DNA of 64,000 bases. Origin: Paraburkholderia sp. CNPSo 3272 (GTDB lineage: Bacteria > Pseudomonadota > Gammaproteobacteria > Burkholderiales > Burkholderiaceae). The stretch spans positions 186,001 through 250,000 of the forward strand of contig NZ_JAMBPQ010000006.1 of NCBI RefSeq assembly GCF_024206495.1, read 5' to 3'. The translations under genes were made by a program, and so were the position numbers. This document shows, in pieces, positions 28,888 to 40,242 of the stretch (position 1 is the stretch's first letter; each line of letters starts with the position of its first letter). The notes under the pieces are model-generated. The model worked only from the letters and a program-made list of their open reading frames with translations, was not told where the DNA came from and did not search any database.

Positions 28888-29116
28888 AGGTTCACGCAAA
28901 GGCCTGGTCGACATCGGTAAATCTGTGCACGTGCTGCGCCAAAGCTACACGCTCGCAGCGCGCACCGCCGCGGTGCCCCGCGCATCCGGCCCCTCTCCCC
29001 TCGTCTTTTCCCTGCGTTGCGGGCCTTAGGCCCAAACCTTGCTTGATACAAGCCCCCGCCCCTCGCCCGCAACGGCGTTGGAGGCGCACACCATTGCGTC
29101 CCCAACCGACGAGACC

Positions 29117-31294
<2,178 letters not shown>

Positions 31295-31310
31295 ACGGCT
31301 GGCTTTTTCG

Positions 31311-31337
31311 CGGATTGGCGGCAAAGCCGCCAGTCCG
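31311..31337. terminator. 12-bp hairpin after glgX
   Basis: Bases 31311-31322 pair with 31326-31337 around an AAA loop (one G-T wobble). It lies 17 bases after the glgX stop, in a gap between convergent genes. No T-run follows it on the plus strand; five T precede it. It may be a bidirectional, not fully canonical, terminator. The rest of the gap to 31474 holds nothing I recognise. Confidence 0.45.
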
Positions 31338-31474
31338 TTCCATGACGTCCGGCGGGGCTGACAGTTAGTTGCGCAATACGGAGAACGATGCGTTTGCTGC
31401 GCGCGTTTCCTGCCGCGTTTGCTGCACGTTGAAGACGCCGCCGATGCCTTCGATATCGACCGCGAGGAGAACCT

Positions 31475-32551
31475 TCACGCTTGTGCTCCGCCCGAAAGCA
31501 TATCGTCGAGATCGGGCGCCGCTTCACGCAGCGCGAGACGCACGTGGCCGTCGCGGCCTTGCACGGTGCTTGCGCGCCACAACACGTCGAGAATCGCTTG
31601 CTCGACACAGTCGGCGCTCGCCTGAAACAGCGGGTCGAGTTGCGAGTCGGCGAGCAGGGGCGGCAACGCGTGGGTCGGCGCGTCGTGCGCCAACGTGTAT
31701 GCAGTGCTGAACGCCATGGCGATATCGCCGCTGCCATGTCCATAAACGGACCCGGTGCGCGCAAGACCCGCCGCCGCACGCATCGCAACGCGTCGTAGCT
31801 GCCGCCCGTCGAGCGGCGCGTCCGTGGCGATCAGCATGATGATCGAGCCCTTCTCCGGCTCGTGCGTCGCGCGGTTCGACGCCGCGCGCGCCGCAAGCTC
31901 GCGCCCCACGGCCACGCCGCCGATCGTCAGCATCGGCAGGCGGCCAAAGTTCGCCAGCACGAGCGCGCCCACGGTGTACGGCGCGAGCGCCGCCTGCACC
32001 ACGCGCGACGCCGTGCCAACGCCGCCCTTCAGGTCGAAGCTCGACATGCCGCGCCCCGCGCCTACGCTGCCGCGCGCGAAGTCGGCCTTCGCAGCGGCGC
32101 AGGCCGCGAGATAGTGTCCCTCTTGAACCGCCAGTGCCTGGATATCGTTCAGATAGCCGTCGTTGCATTCGAACACGAGCGGATTGACGGTTGGCAGGCC
32201 GCGCCCGATTTGCGGATTCGCCGCGACTGCCGCGCGAATCTGCGCCTGTGCGAGAGCGCCCACCGCGAACGTGTTGCTCAGCACGACCGGCGTTTCGAGC
32301 ACGCCCACCTCTTCGAGCTGCATGAGCCCGATGCTCTTGCCGAATCCGTTGATCACACAAGCGCTCGCCGGCACCTTCTCGCGAAAAAGGTCGCCAGCAT
32401 GCGGCAGCAGCACGCTCACGCCGGTTTGCACCTCGCCCGCGTCGAGCGTGCAATGGCCTACACGTACGCCGCTCACGTCGGCAATGGTTCCCGTCGCGCC
32501 GCTCGCGAGTGTGCCGACATGCGGCGCGGCATCTCCACGATCGATGCTCAT
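31475..32551 (-). CDS. P1/S58-family aminopeptidase (DmpA/BapA type)
   Basis: A 358-residue self-cleaving Ntn-type hydrolase. The expected cut is between G235 and S236 in [18 protein letters not shown]236 then becomes the nucleophile. S274 and D276 (GHGSGDIA) stand 38 and 40 residues later, the spacing of Ser250, Ser288 and Glu290 in BapA, so the BapA glutamate is an aspartate here. Relatives remove N-terminal beta-amino acids, D-Ala or L-residues from short peptides and amides. No signal peptide. The ATG overlaps the upstream permease stop (ATGA), making it the last gene of the isoaspartyl peptidase-Gsi operon. Confidence 0.88.
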   Translation of the reverse strand: MSIDRGDAAPHVGTLASGATGTIADVSGVRVGHCTLDAGEVQTGVSVLLPHAGDLFREKVPASACVINGFGKSIGLMQLEEVGVLETPVVLSNTFAVGALAQAQIRAAVAANPQIGRGLPTVNPLVFECNDGYLNDIQALAVQEGHYLAACAAAKADFARGSVGAGRGMSSFDLKGGVGTASRVVQAALAPYTVGALVLANFGRLPMLTIGGVAVGRELAARAASNRATHEPEKGSIIMLIATDAPLDGRQLRRVAMRAAAGLARTGSVYGHGSGDIAMAFSTAYTLAHDAPTHALPPLLADSQLDPLFQASADCVEQAILDVLWRASTVQGRDGHVRLALREAAPDLDDMLSGGAQA

Positions 32552-33441
32552 GCGCGGTCCAGCTTCGGGTCGAGTGCGTCGCGCAAGCCGTCGCCCAGCA
32601 GATTGAACGCGAGCACGGTGAGGAAGATGGCGAGGCTCGGGAACAGCGCGATATGCGGCGCCGTCACCATATCCGCACGCGCCTCGTTGAGCATGGCGCC
32701 CCACTCCGGCGTGGGCGGCTGCGCGCCGAGGCCGATGAACGACAGGCTCGCCGCCGTGATGATCGACGTGCCGACCCGCATGGTCAGATACACGATCACG
32801 GACGACACGGTGCCCGGCAGAATATGCCGCATGATGATGGTCCAGTCCGACGCACCAATGCTGCGCGCGGCCTCCACATACGTGAGGTGCTTGAGCATGA
32901 GCGTATTGCCGCGCACGAGCCGCGCGAACGCCGGAATGCTGAACACCGCCACCGCACAGACCACGTTGATCATGCCGTTGCCGAGGATCGCTACCACGCC
33001 GATGGCGAGCAGAATACCTGGGAATGCGAACAGCACGTCGGCCACCCGCATGGTGATGCGGTCCCACCAGCCTTCGTAGTAGCCCGCGAGCAAGCCGAAG
33101 AACGTGCCGACCGCGGCTCCCAGCGCCACCGAAAGAAAGCCCGCCGCGAGCGAGATGCGCGTGCCCGCGAGAATGCGGCTGAAAATATCGCGACCCAGCG
33201 CGTCCACGCCGAACCAGTGGGCCGCTGAAGGACCCGCGTTGAGCGAGTCGTAGTCGAAGTAATTTTCCGGGTCGTAAGGCACGAGATGCGGCGCGAACAC
33301 CGCGATCACCACCAGCAGCAGCACGAACGCGCCCGCGCCGAGCGCGACATGCTGCTTGCGGAACTTGCGCCAGAATTCGCGCCACGGCGTGCGGATCGCT
33401 TCGTCCTCTGCGCGTACATCAACGTTTAGGCTCGTGCTCAT
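32548..33441 (-). CDS. gsiD: Peptide/glutathione ABC importer permease GsiD-like
   Basis: A 297-residue DppC/OppC-family permease. It has a cytosolic N-terminal leader, one helix (about 35-55), then a five-helix core. The EAA loop reads [22 protein letters not shown], and the OppC_N and late segment [20 protein letters not shown] are typical. It pairs with the GsiC-like permease whose gene ends eight bases upstream. Its stop overlaps the start of the aminopeptidase gene. Confidence 0.9.
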   Translation of the reverse strand: MSTSLNVDVRAEDEAIRTPWREFWRKFRKQHVALGAGAFVLLLVVIAVFAPHLVPYDPENYFDYDSLNAGPSAAHWFGVDALGRDIFSRILAGTRISLAAGFLSVALGAAVGTFFGLLAGYYEGWWDRITMRVADVLFAFPGILLAIGVVAILGNGMINVVCAVAVFSIPAFARLVRGNTLMLKHLTYVEAARSIGASDWTIIMRHILPGTVSSVIVYLTMRVGTSIITAASLSFIGLGAQPPTPEWGAMLNEARADMVTAPHIALFPSLAIFLTVLAFNLLGDGLRDALDPKLDRA

Positions 33442-33448
33442 GGCGGGC

Positions 33449-34369
33449 TCACCTGAATCGAATGGTCGGATTGATGACCGCGTATAGCACGTCCACGATC
33501 AGATTGATGACGATGAACTCGAGCGAGAACAACAGCACTTCGGCCTGAATCACGGGGTAATCGCGCATCGCAACCGAATCGACGAGCAGCCGCCCGAGGC
33601 CCGGCCAGTTGAACACCACCTCCACGACGATCGAGCCGCCCAGCAGGAAGCCGAACTGCAGGCCCATCATCGTAACGACGGGAATCATCGCATTGCGCAG
33701 GCAGTGCTTGAGCACCACCCATTGCTCGGCCACACCCTTCGCGCGCGCCGTGCGCACGAAGTCCTCGTTGAGCACCTCGACGAAGGAGGCCCGCGTGAAG
33801 CGCGCCATCACCGCCGCCACGGCCGCGCCGAGCGTGACGGACGGCAGCACGTAGCTGCGCCACGAACCGTCGCTCACCACGGGCAGCCAGCCCAGGTGCA
33901 CCGAGAACAGCTCCATGAGCGCCATGCCGAGCGCGAAAGCCGGAAACGAAATGCCCGACACCGCGAGCGCCATGCCGATGCGATCGGGCCAGCGATTGCG
34001 CCACACGGCCGAAACGACGCCGATCGCCATGCCGAACACCACGGCCCAGACCATGCTGGTGAGCGTGAGCAGCAGCGTGGGCATGAAACGCTCGCCGATT
34101 TCGGTGACGACGGGGCGCTTGCTGCGCATCGAAACACCGAAATCGCCGTGAGCGATGCGCACGAAGAAGTGGAGGAACTGCTGCGGCAGCGGCTGGTCGA
34201 GGCCGAGATCGGCGCGCACGAGCGCAACCGTGGCGTCGTCCGCTTCGGGACCGGCCGCGAGGCGCGCCGGGTCGCCCGGCAGCAGATGCACGAACAGGAA
34301 CACCAGGACCGCGACGATCAGGAGCGTCGGCAGCAGACCCAGCGAGCGTTTGACAATGAAATTCAGCAT
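33449..34369 (-). CDS. gsiC: Peptide/glutathione ABC importer permease GsiC-like
   Basis: A 306-residue DppB/OppB-family permease. It starts with the family helix [20 protein letters not shown] and GDPAR, and carries the EAA-type loop [20 protein letters not shown]. Six helices are expected. Its gene is between the binding protein (68-base gap) and GsiD-like permease. Together they form the pore for short peptides or glutathione-like compounds. Confidence 0.9.
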   Translation of the reverse strand: MLNFIVKRSLGLLPTLLIVAVLVFLFVHLLPGDPARLAAGPEADDATVALVRADLGLDQPLPQQFLHFFVRIAHGDFGVSMRSKRPVVTEIGERFMPTLLLTLTSMVWAVVFGMAIGVVSAVWRNRWPDRIGMALAVSGISFPAFALGMALMELFSVHLGWLPVVSDGSWRSYVLPSVTLGAAVAAVMARFTRASFVEVLNEDFVRTARAKGVAEQWVVLKHCLRNAMIPVVTMMGLQFGFLLGGSIVVEVVFNWPGLGRLLVDSVAMRDYPVIQAEVLLFSLEFIVINLIVDVLYAVINPTIRFR

Positions 34370-34438
34370 GAGCGCGTTACCGCATCGGGGCGTGCGCGCC
34401 GCGCCGGACCCAACTCTTCCGGCGCGGCGCGCAACGCA

Positions 34439-35986
34439 TTAGCGAATCGAGATCTCGTCGAAGTTGAACGAGCCGTCGGGCGCCACATACGCGCCGGCCA
34501 GGCGCTTGCTGCGGGCGTACACGACCTTCTCCTTCACGAGAAACACCCACGGGGCGTCGGCCCAGATGCGCTTTTGCGCGTCGGCGTAGAGCGCCGTCTT
34601 TTGCGCGCGATCCGTCGTTTCGAGCGCTTTCGCGAGGTCCGCATCGACCGCGGGGTTCTTGTAGTACGCCGTATTCATGAGCTTGGGCGGCCACGATGCC
34701 GAAGCGAGCAGCGGCGAGATGCCCCAGTCCGCCTCGCCCGTGGACGATGACCAGCCGATGTAATACATGCGCACGCCCGCCGTTGCCGGGTCCTGCGCGC
34801 TTTCCACACGCGCGACCGCGGTGCCCGTTTCGAGCGCTTCGACGTGGGCCTTCACGCCCACTTGCGCGAGCTGCTGCTGTACGAACTGAATGGCCTTTTG
34901 CGCGGTCGAGTTGTTATACGCCGACCATAGCGTCGTTTCGAAGCCGTTCGGGTAGCCGGCCTGCTTGAGCAGTTCGCGCGCCTTGGCCGGATCGTACGGC
35001 CAGGGGCCGAGCTTGATCGAATAGTCCACGCCTTGGGGCAGCACGCCGTCCGAAGGCAGCGCGTAGCCCGCGAACGCCACCTTGGCCAACGCGTCCTTGT
35101 TGATCGCGTAATTCAGCGCCTGGCGCACGAGCGGGTTGTCGAACGGCTTCTTCGCGGTGTTCAGGCTGATGTAGCGCTGGATGATCGAGGGCGTGGCGAT
35201 CAGGTCCACCTTCGGGTTCGACTGGAACGCGCTCGCCTGCTCGAACGGAATGCGAAAGGCGAAATCCGCTTCGCCGGTGCGCATGAGCGCCGCGCGCGTG
35301 TTGTTGTCGGCCACCGGCTTCCAGTCGATCTCGTCGACCTTCGGGTAGCCTTTCTTCCAGTAGCCGTCGAACTTGTGCACGACGAGGTCGCCGGCCGGGT
35401 CCCACTTCACGAATGCGAACGGGCCCGTGCCCACAGGATGCAGGCCGATGTCCTTGCCCCACTTCTTCATGGCCGCCGGCGAGATCATCACCGCCGACGG
35501 GTGCGCGAGCACGTTCACGAACGCCGAGAACGGCGCGTTCAGCGTGACCTTCACCGTGTAGGGATCGACCACTTCGGTCTTCGCGATGCGGCGGAACATG
35601 TTGTAGCGCTTCAGGTGATTCGCCGGGTCTGTCACGCGGTCGAAGTTCGCCTTCACCGCCGCCGCGTTGAAGTCGGTGCCGTCCTGGAACTTCACGCCTT
35701 CGCGCAGCCTGAAGGTGTAGACGAGGCCGTCGCCGCTCACTTCATAGCTCGTAGCAAGCACATTGGTGAGCTTGAGATCCTTGTCGAAACCGAACAGGCC
35801 CTGGTAGAACGATTTCGAAACCGCCTGCGAAAGCGTATCGTTGGCGTCGTACGGGTCGAGCGTCGAGAAAGTCGAATCGACGGCCATCACAGCGCGCTGT
35901 TCGGCCGCTTGTACGGCAGTCGCGCCCGCGATCAGCGCGAGTGCCAGCGCGCTGCCCTTCATCCATGTTTTGACTTCTTTCATCAA
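34439..35986 (-). CDS. gsiB: Periplasmic peptide/glutathione-binding protein GsiB-like
   Basis: A 515-residue SBP_bac_5 family protein. The signal peptide ends near GATAVQA (about residue 27). The mature protein shows [20 protein letters not shown] and [21 protein letters not shown], the family signature region, and is close to GsiB in this N-terminal part. GGAG lies upstream of the ATG pair (35986 or 35983). It binds the ligand for the GsiACD-like machinery; glutathione, gamma- or beta-linked peptides are all plausible given the neighbours. Confidence 0.9.
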   Translation of the reverse strand: MMKEVKTWMKGSALALALIAGATAVQAAEQRAVMAVDSTFSTLDPYDANDTLSQAVSKSFYQGLFGFDKDLKLTNVLATSYEVSGDGLVYTFRLREGVKFQDGTDFNAAAVKANFDRVTDPANHLKRYNMFRRIAKTEVVDPYTVKVTLNAPFSAFVNVLAHPSAVMISPAAMKKWGKDIGLHPVGTGPFAFVKWDPAGDLVVHKFDGYWKKGYPKVDEIDWKPVADNNTRAALMRTGEADFAFRIPFEQASAFQSNPKVDLIATPSIIQRYISLNTAKKPFDNPLVRQALNYAINKDALAKVAFAGYALPSDGVLPQGVDYSIKLGPWPYDPAKARELLKQAGYPNGFETTLWSAYNNSTAQKAIQFVQQQLAQVGVKAHVEALETGTAVARVESAQDPATAGVRMYYIGWSSSTGEADWGISPLLASASWPPKLMNTAYYKNPAVDADLAKALETTDRAQKTALYADAQKRIWADAPWVFLVKEKVVYARSKRLAGAYVAPDGSFNFDEISIR

Positions 35987-36070
35987 TCAGGTCTCCATAG
36001 CAATGAATCTTGACGGCTCGGCGAAATATTCCAGCTAAACAGCGAACGATTGCGTGGCGTAGCGGCGCGT

Positions 36071-37972
36071 TCAGTAAGCGCCGCCCACCCGATGCTTCGC
36101 AACGTAGTGACCGGGGCCGACGGCCACGAGCGGCAGGACCAGCGGCTCGTCGCCGGGTGCGCGAATCGGGCTCGGCAGTTCGTCGGCGGCGAGCACGCGC
36201 TTCGCGTGGCGGCGCGCCGGATCGGCGATCGGCACCGCGCCCATGAGCTTCTTCGTATAGGCGTGCTGCGGGCTCTCGAACACGGCGCGGCGCGGGCCGA
36301 TCTCGACGATCTGCCCCAGGTACATTACAGCGACGCGATGGCTCACGCGTTCCACCACGGCCATATCGTGCGAGATGAAGAGGTACGCGACGCCCAGCTC
36401 CTGCTGCAGGTCGAGCATCAGGTTGACGATTTGCGCCTGCACGGAAACGTCGAGCGCCGACACCGATTCGTCGGCGATCACGACTTTCGGGTTCATCGAC
36501 AGCGCCCGCGCGATGGCGATGCGCTGACGCTGGCCGCCCGAGAATTCGTGCGGATAGCGCCCCGCCGCCGACTTCGGCAAGCCCACGCGATCGAGCAGCC
36601 ATTCCACGCGGGCCTGCGCCTCTGCGCCCTTCGCGATGCCGTGCACGAGCAGCGGCTCCATGATCGAGAATCCCACCGTGAGGCGCGGGTTGAGCGAGGC
36701 GAATGGGTCCTGAAAAATGAACTGGATATCGCGGCGCAATGTCTGCAGCGCGGGGCCCGTGAGGGTGCTGATATTCTGGCCGTCAAATTCGATGGTGCCG
36801 CTCTGGCTCTCTACGAGCCGCAGCAGCGAGCGGCCCGTGGTCGATTTACCGCAACCGGACTCGCCCACCAGCGCCAGCGTTTCGCCGGCGTGAAGATCGA
36901 AGCTGACTTTTTCGACCGCATGCACGCGGCCCGTGGCCTTGCCGAACAAACCGCTGCGCACGGGAAAGCGCGTGACGAGGTCGCGCACGCGCAGAACCGG
37001 CGCCGCCTGCGTTTTCGGCGCGTACGCCGGGAGCGGTGACGCGGCGACCGGGCGCGCCGCTTCGCTCATCGAAAGCAGCGGGAACTTCTCCGGCAGGTCG
37101 GTGCCCTGCATCGCGCCGAGCTTCGGCACGGCGGCGAGCAACGCCTGCGTGTAGCGATGCGAAGGCGCGGCGAACAGCGCATCGGATGCGCCCTCTTCCA
37201 CTCTCTCACCGCGATACATCACGAGGATGCGGTCCGCCACTTCGGCCACCACGCCCATGTCGTGCGTGATGAAGACCACGCCCATATTCATCTCGTCCTG
37301 CAGGCCGCGAATCAGCTGCAGGATCTGCGCCTGGATCGTCACGTCGAGCGCCGTGGTCGGTTCGTCGGCGATCAGGAGCGCGGGCTTGCACGAGAGCGCC
37401 ATCGCAATCATCACGCGCTGGCGCATGCCGCCCGAAAGCTGATGCGCAAAGCGGTCCATCACGCGGCGCGCCTCGGGAATGCGCACGAGGTCGAGCAGGC
37501 GCAGCGTTTCAGCGCGCGCCTGCGCCGCATTCATCTGCTGATGCAGCGCGATCGCCTCGCTGATCTGGTTGCCCACCGTGAACACCGGGTTCAGCGAGGT
37601 CATCGGCTCCTGGAAGATCATCGCGATGTCCGCGCCGCGTACCGAGCGCATGATCGAGGCACCGGCACGCGTGAGATCGAGCACGCTGCCGTTGCGGCGG
37701 CGCAGGTCGATGCTGCCGCCCGTAATGCTGCCGCCGCCGTGCTCGACGAGCCGCATCAGCGAAAGCGACGTGACCGATTTGCCCGAGCCCGATTCGCCGA
37801 CGATGGCGAGCGTCTCGCCCCGGTCGACGTGGAAGGACAGATTGCGCACGGCTTCGAACGTGCCCGCGCCGCGCCTGAACGACACGGAAAGGTTACGGAC
37901 GTCGATCACGCGGTTCGGCGGCAGCGCGGCCTTTTCGCTGACCGGCGCGATATCAGGACGGCTCGATGACAT
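36071..37972 (-). CDS. gsiA: Peptide/glutathione ABC importer ATPase GsiA-like (fused double ATPase)
   Basis: A 633-residue protein with two full DppD/DppF-type ABC domains in one chain, as in GsiA. Domain 1 has Walker [10 protein letters not shown] (residues 59-67), signature [12 protein letters not shown] and Walker [13 protein letters not shown]. Domain 2 has [23 protein letters not shown] and [12 protein letters not shown]. Both end in the oligopeptide-type C-terminal extension. ATG 37972 is preferred over 38041, which would overlap the upstream gene. The gene follows the isoaspartyl peptidase gene by 49 bases. Confidence 0.92.
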   Translation of the reverse strand: MSSSRPDIAPVSEKAALPPNRVIDVRNLSVSFRRGAGTFEAVRNLSFHVDRGETLAIVGESGSGKSVTSLSLMRLVEHGGGSITGGSIDLRRRNGSVLDLTRAGASIMRSVRGADIAMIFQEPMTSLNPVFTVGNQISEAIALHQQMNAAQARAETLRLLDLVRIPEARRVMDRFAHQLSGGMRQRVMIAMALSCKPALLIADEPTTALDVTIQAQILQLIRGLQDEMNMGVVFITHDMGVVAEVADRILVMYRGERVEEGASDALFAAPSHRYTQALLAAVPKLGAMQGTDLPEKFPLLSMSEAARPVAASPLPAYAPKTQAAPVLRVRDLVTRFPVRSGLFGKATGRVHAVEKVSFDLHAGETLALVGESGCGKSTTGRSLLRLVESQSGTIEFDGQNISTLTGPALQTLRRDIQFIFQDPFASLNPRLTVGFSIMEPLLVHGIAKGAEAQARVEWLLDRVGLPKSAAGRYPHEFSGGQRQRIAIARALSMNPKVVIADESVSALDVSVQAQIVNLMLDLQQELGVAYLFISHDMAVVERVSHRVAVMYLGQIVEIGPRRAVFESPQHAYTKKLMGAVPIADPARRHAKRVLAADELPSPIRAPGDEPLVLPLVAVGPGHYVAKHRVGGAY

Positions 37973-38021
37973 CTGCACGATGAGGATTCCTTCGTTTGGT
38001 ACGCAAAAAAGGATGCGCCGC

Positions 38022-39017
38022 TTAAGCGTAGATCGACGCAACGGGCGCTTCGCCCACGCGCGCGTAGCCGCGATACATGCCTTCGGTGTTGAACGGCAGG
38101 ACCACGTTGCCTTGTGCGTCCACGGCGATCAGGCCGCCACGGCCGTCGATGCGCGGCAATTGCTCCATCACGACATTCGTGGCGGCTTCGGAGAGCGAAA
38201 CACCGCGGTATTTCATTTGCGCCGCCACGTCGTAGGCCGCGACCATGCGCATGAACATTTCGCCCGACCCCGTGGTGGACACCGCGCAGGTGGCGTCGTC
38301 GGCATAGCAGCCCGCGCCGATCAGCGGCGCGTCGCCCACGCGGCCCACCTGCTTGTTCGTGATGCCGCCCGTCGAAGTCGCCGCCGCGAGATGGCCGTGC
38401 GCGTCGAGCGCCACCGCGCCCACCGTGCCGTATTTGCGGTTGGGGTCGATCGGCTCGTGCGGCAGGCTGTCCGCCGATGCGTTTGCTGCCGCCTTTGCTT
38501 CGAGTGTTGCGCCATCGTGATCGAGCATCGCGCGCGCTTCGCCACGGGCGAGCTGCCACTGGCGGTAGCGCGCATCGGTGTGGAAATAGCCGGGATCGAC
38601 GAATTCGAGGCCCTGGGCGGCCGCAAACGCTTCTGCGCCTGCGCCCGTGAACAGCACGTGTTCGCTCTTCTCGAGTACGCGGCGCGCCGCCAGCACGGGA
38701 TTGCGCACGCGCTTCACGCAGCACACGGCGCCCGCTTCGAGCGTGCGGCCGTCCATGATCGAGGCGTCGAGTTCATGCGTGCCCGCGGACGTGAACACCG
38801 CGCCGTGGCCCGCGTTGAATAGCGGACAGTCTTCGAGCAGGCGCACCGCTTCCTCGACGGCGTCGAGCGCGCCGCCGCCTTCGGCCAGGATGCGCTGGCC
38901 AGCCGCGAGAATGCCGCTCAGCGCGTCGAGATAGCGGGTTTCGACTTCGGGCGCCATCGAAGCGCGCAGGATCGTACCGGCGCCGCCGTGAATGGCAAGG
39001 ACTGCGTTCGATTTCAT
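38022..39017 (-). CDS. iaaA: Isoaspartyl peptidase/L-asparaginase (Ntn, plant type)
   Basis: A 331-residue self-processing hydrolase. It starts [11 protein letters not shown], the family signature, and the autocleavage site is G197-T198 in [10 protein letters not shown], giving an N-terminal threonine nucleophile. The downstream [20 protein letters not shown] and TTGSGE motifs form the substrate site. It removes beta-aspartyl residues from isopeptides and hydrolyses L-asparagine. In E. coli iaaA heads the gsiABCD operon, and the same arrangement holds here. The ATG at 39017 overlaps the RpiR-type regulator stop by four bases. Confidence 0.93.
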   Translation of the reverse strand: MKSNAVLAIHGGAGTILRASMAPEVETRYLDALSGILAAGQRILAEGGGALDAVEEAVRLLEDCPLFNAGHGAVFTSAGTHELDASIMDGRTLEAGAVCCVKRVRNPVLAARRVLEKSEHVLFTGAGAEAFAAAQGLEFVDPGYFHTDARYRQWQLARGEARAMLDHDGATLEAKAAANASADSLPHEPIDPNRKYGTVGAVALDAHGHLAAATSTGGITNKQVGRVGDAPLIGAGCYADDATCAVSTTGSGEMFMRMVAAYDVAAQMKYRGVSLSEAATNVVMEQLPRIDGRGGLIAVDAQGNVVLPFNTEGMYRGYARVGEAPVASIYA

Positions 39018-39955
39018 GACTTCTTTTTCGTGGGGGAAGACGGGGCGCCAGGCGCGTCGGGCGCCTGCGCCGGGGCCGAGGTGAGCCACGGCAGCACCGA
39101 TTCGGTGATGGCCGCCGCGGCGACGACGGAATCCTTCGCGCGCAACGCCACGGCGTCGCACAGCGCTTCGATGACAGCCAGCACCGCGGCTTCCGAGTTC
39201 GCCGCAAGGCGACGCTCGGAGCGGATCAGCAGCGTGAGATCGGCGAAGCGCGCGAGCGGCGAATCGATGCTGTCGGTGAGCGCGAGCACCCGCGCGCCAA
39301 GCTTCGCGGCGTGACGCGAGAGCTTGATCGTGTCGTCCACGTAGCGCGGAAACGCAATGCCGATCACCAGATCGTCCCTGTTCGCGCCGAGCAGCCTGCG
39401 CGCCGAATGCGTGGGGCCGCCGACCGTGGCGAGCGCCTGCACGTTGTCCAGATACGGCAGCAGCGCGTGCTCCATGAGTCCGGCGAGAAACGCGCTCGTG
39501 CCCGAGCCGATCACGTAGACACGGCGCGCCGAGAGAATCGCGTCCACGGCTGCAGCGGCCGCTTCGCTGTCGATCGACTGGCGCGACAAACGCAGGTTCG
39601 CCTCGGCCTGCTCCAGCGAGGCGCCGAACAGCTCAGCGCCGCTGGTCGGCGATTCCTGCGCGCTGCGCAGCCGCTCGACCGGCGCGAGCGTGGCTTCGAA
39701 GCCTCGCACGAGCGCCTCACGAAACTGCGGGTAGCCGTCGAACCCGAGCGAGCGGGCAAAGCGGTTGGCCGTGGCCACCGAAGCGCCCACTGCGTCCGCG
39801 AGTTCGTCGATGCGCATGGTCGCGGCGTGGAACAGGTTCGCGAGTACGTACTCGGCCATGCGCCGGTGGCCTGGCGTGAGAACGGGCATCGCGGCGGTGA
39901 TGCGCGCGACGATCTCGGCTTCGGGCGTGTCGGGAGTCGACGTTCGGGTTGGCAT
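39014..39955 (-). CDS. RpiR/MurR-family regulator (HTH + SIS domain)
   Basis: A 313-residue transcription factor. Residues about 10-85 are the HTH_6 domain (MRIDELADAVGASVATANRF). Residues about 135-265 are a SIS sugar-phosphate-type domain with VYVIGSGTSAFLAGLMEHAL and VLALTDSIDSPLARFADLTL. The C-terminus is a Pro/Lys-rich tail. SIS regulators usually sense phosphosugars, so its place at the head of a peptide-uptake operon is unusual. It is translationally coupled to iaaA and preceded by a cluster of palindromes likely to be its operators. Confidence 0.88.
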   Translation of the reverse strand: MPTRTSTPDTPEAEIVARITAAMPVLTPGHRRMAEYVLANLFHAATMRIDELADAVGASVATANRFARSLGFDGYPQFREALVRGFEATLAPVERLRSAQESPTSGAELFGASLEQAEANLRLSRQSIDSEAAAAAVDAILSARRVYVIGSGTSAFLAGLMEHALLPYLDNVQALATVGGPTHSARRLLGANRDDLVIGIAFPRYVDDTIKLSRHAAKLGARVLALTDSIDSPLARFADLTLLIRSERRLAANSEAAVLAVIEALCDAVALRAKDSVVAAAAITESVLPWLTSAPAQAPDAPGAPSSPTKKKS

Positions 39956-39986
39956 GCGTGAACGGGCGTTGGGACGCTGAGAGAAA

Positions 39987-40042
39987 CGGCACGTGCCGTA
40001 AATGAAATTACATGGTCGGATCTTAGTGAAAATTAATTTTCA
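39987..40042. promoter_or_regulatory. Palindrome cluster upstream of the RpiR-type regulator
   Basis: Three elements in 56 bases: CGGCACGTGCCG (39987-39998, perfect), GTAAATGAAATTAC (39998-40011, GTAA/TTAC arms) and TGAAAATTAATTTTCA (40027-40042, perfect 16-bp palindrome). They stand 32-88 bases before the regulator's ATG in a locally AT-rich patch. The last resembles the TGTAATTWAATTACA style of HexR-like RpiR operators. Confidence 0.55.
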
Positions 40043-40242
40043 TCGCGCCCGGGGTTTACCCTATTCGAGCGAAGTGAGGGAGAACTAGCTTGAGCAGGCG
40101 CAACGAGGCGCGAAACAGTGCGCCACGGAAACGTTTCAGGATTTTGGAGGAGAAACCGGCGCAAGGAGACGCCGGAAAGACGTGCCGCCAGCCAGACGCT
40201 AGCGGCAATCGAATCAGTCACATGAAAACGGAGCGTGCAGCT

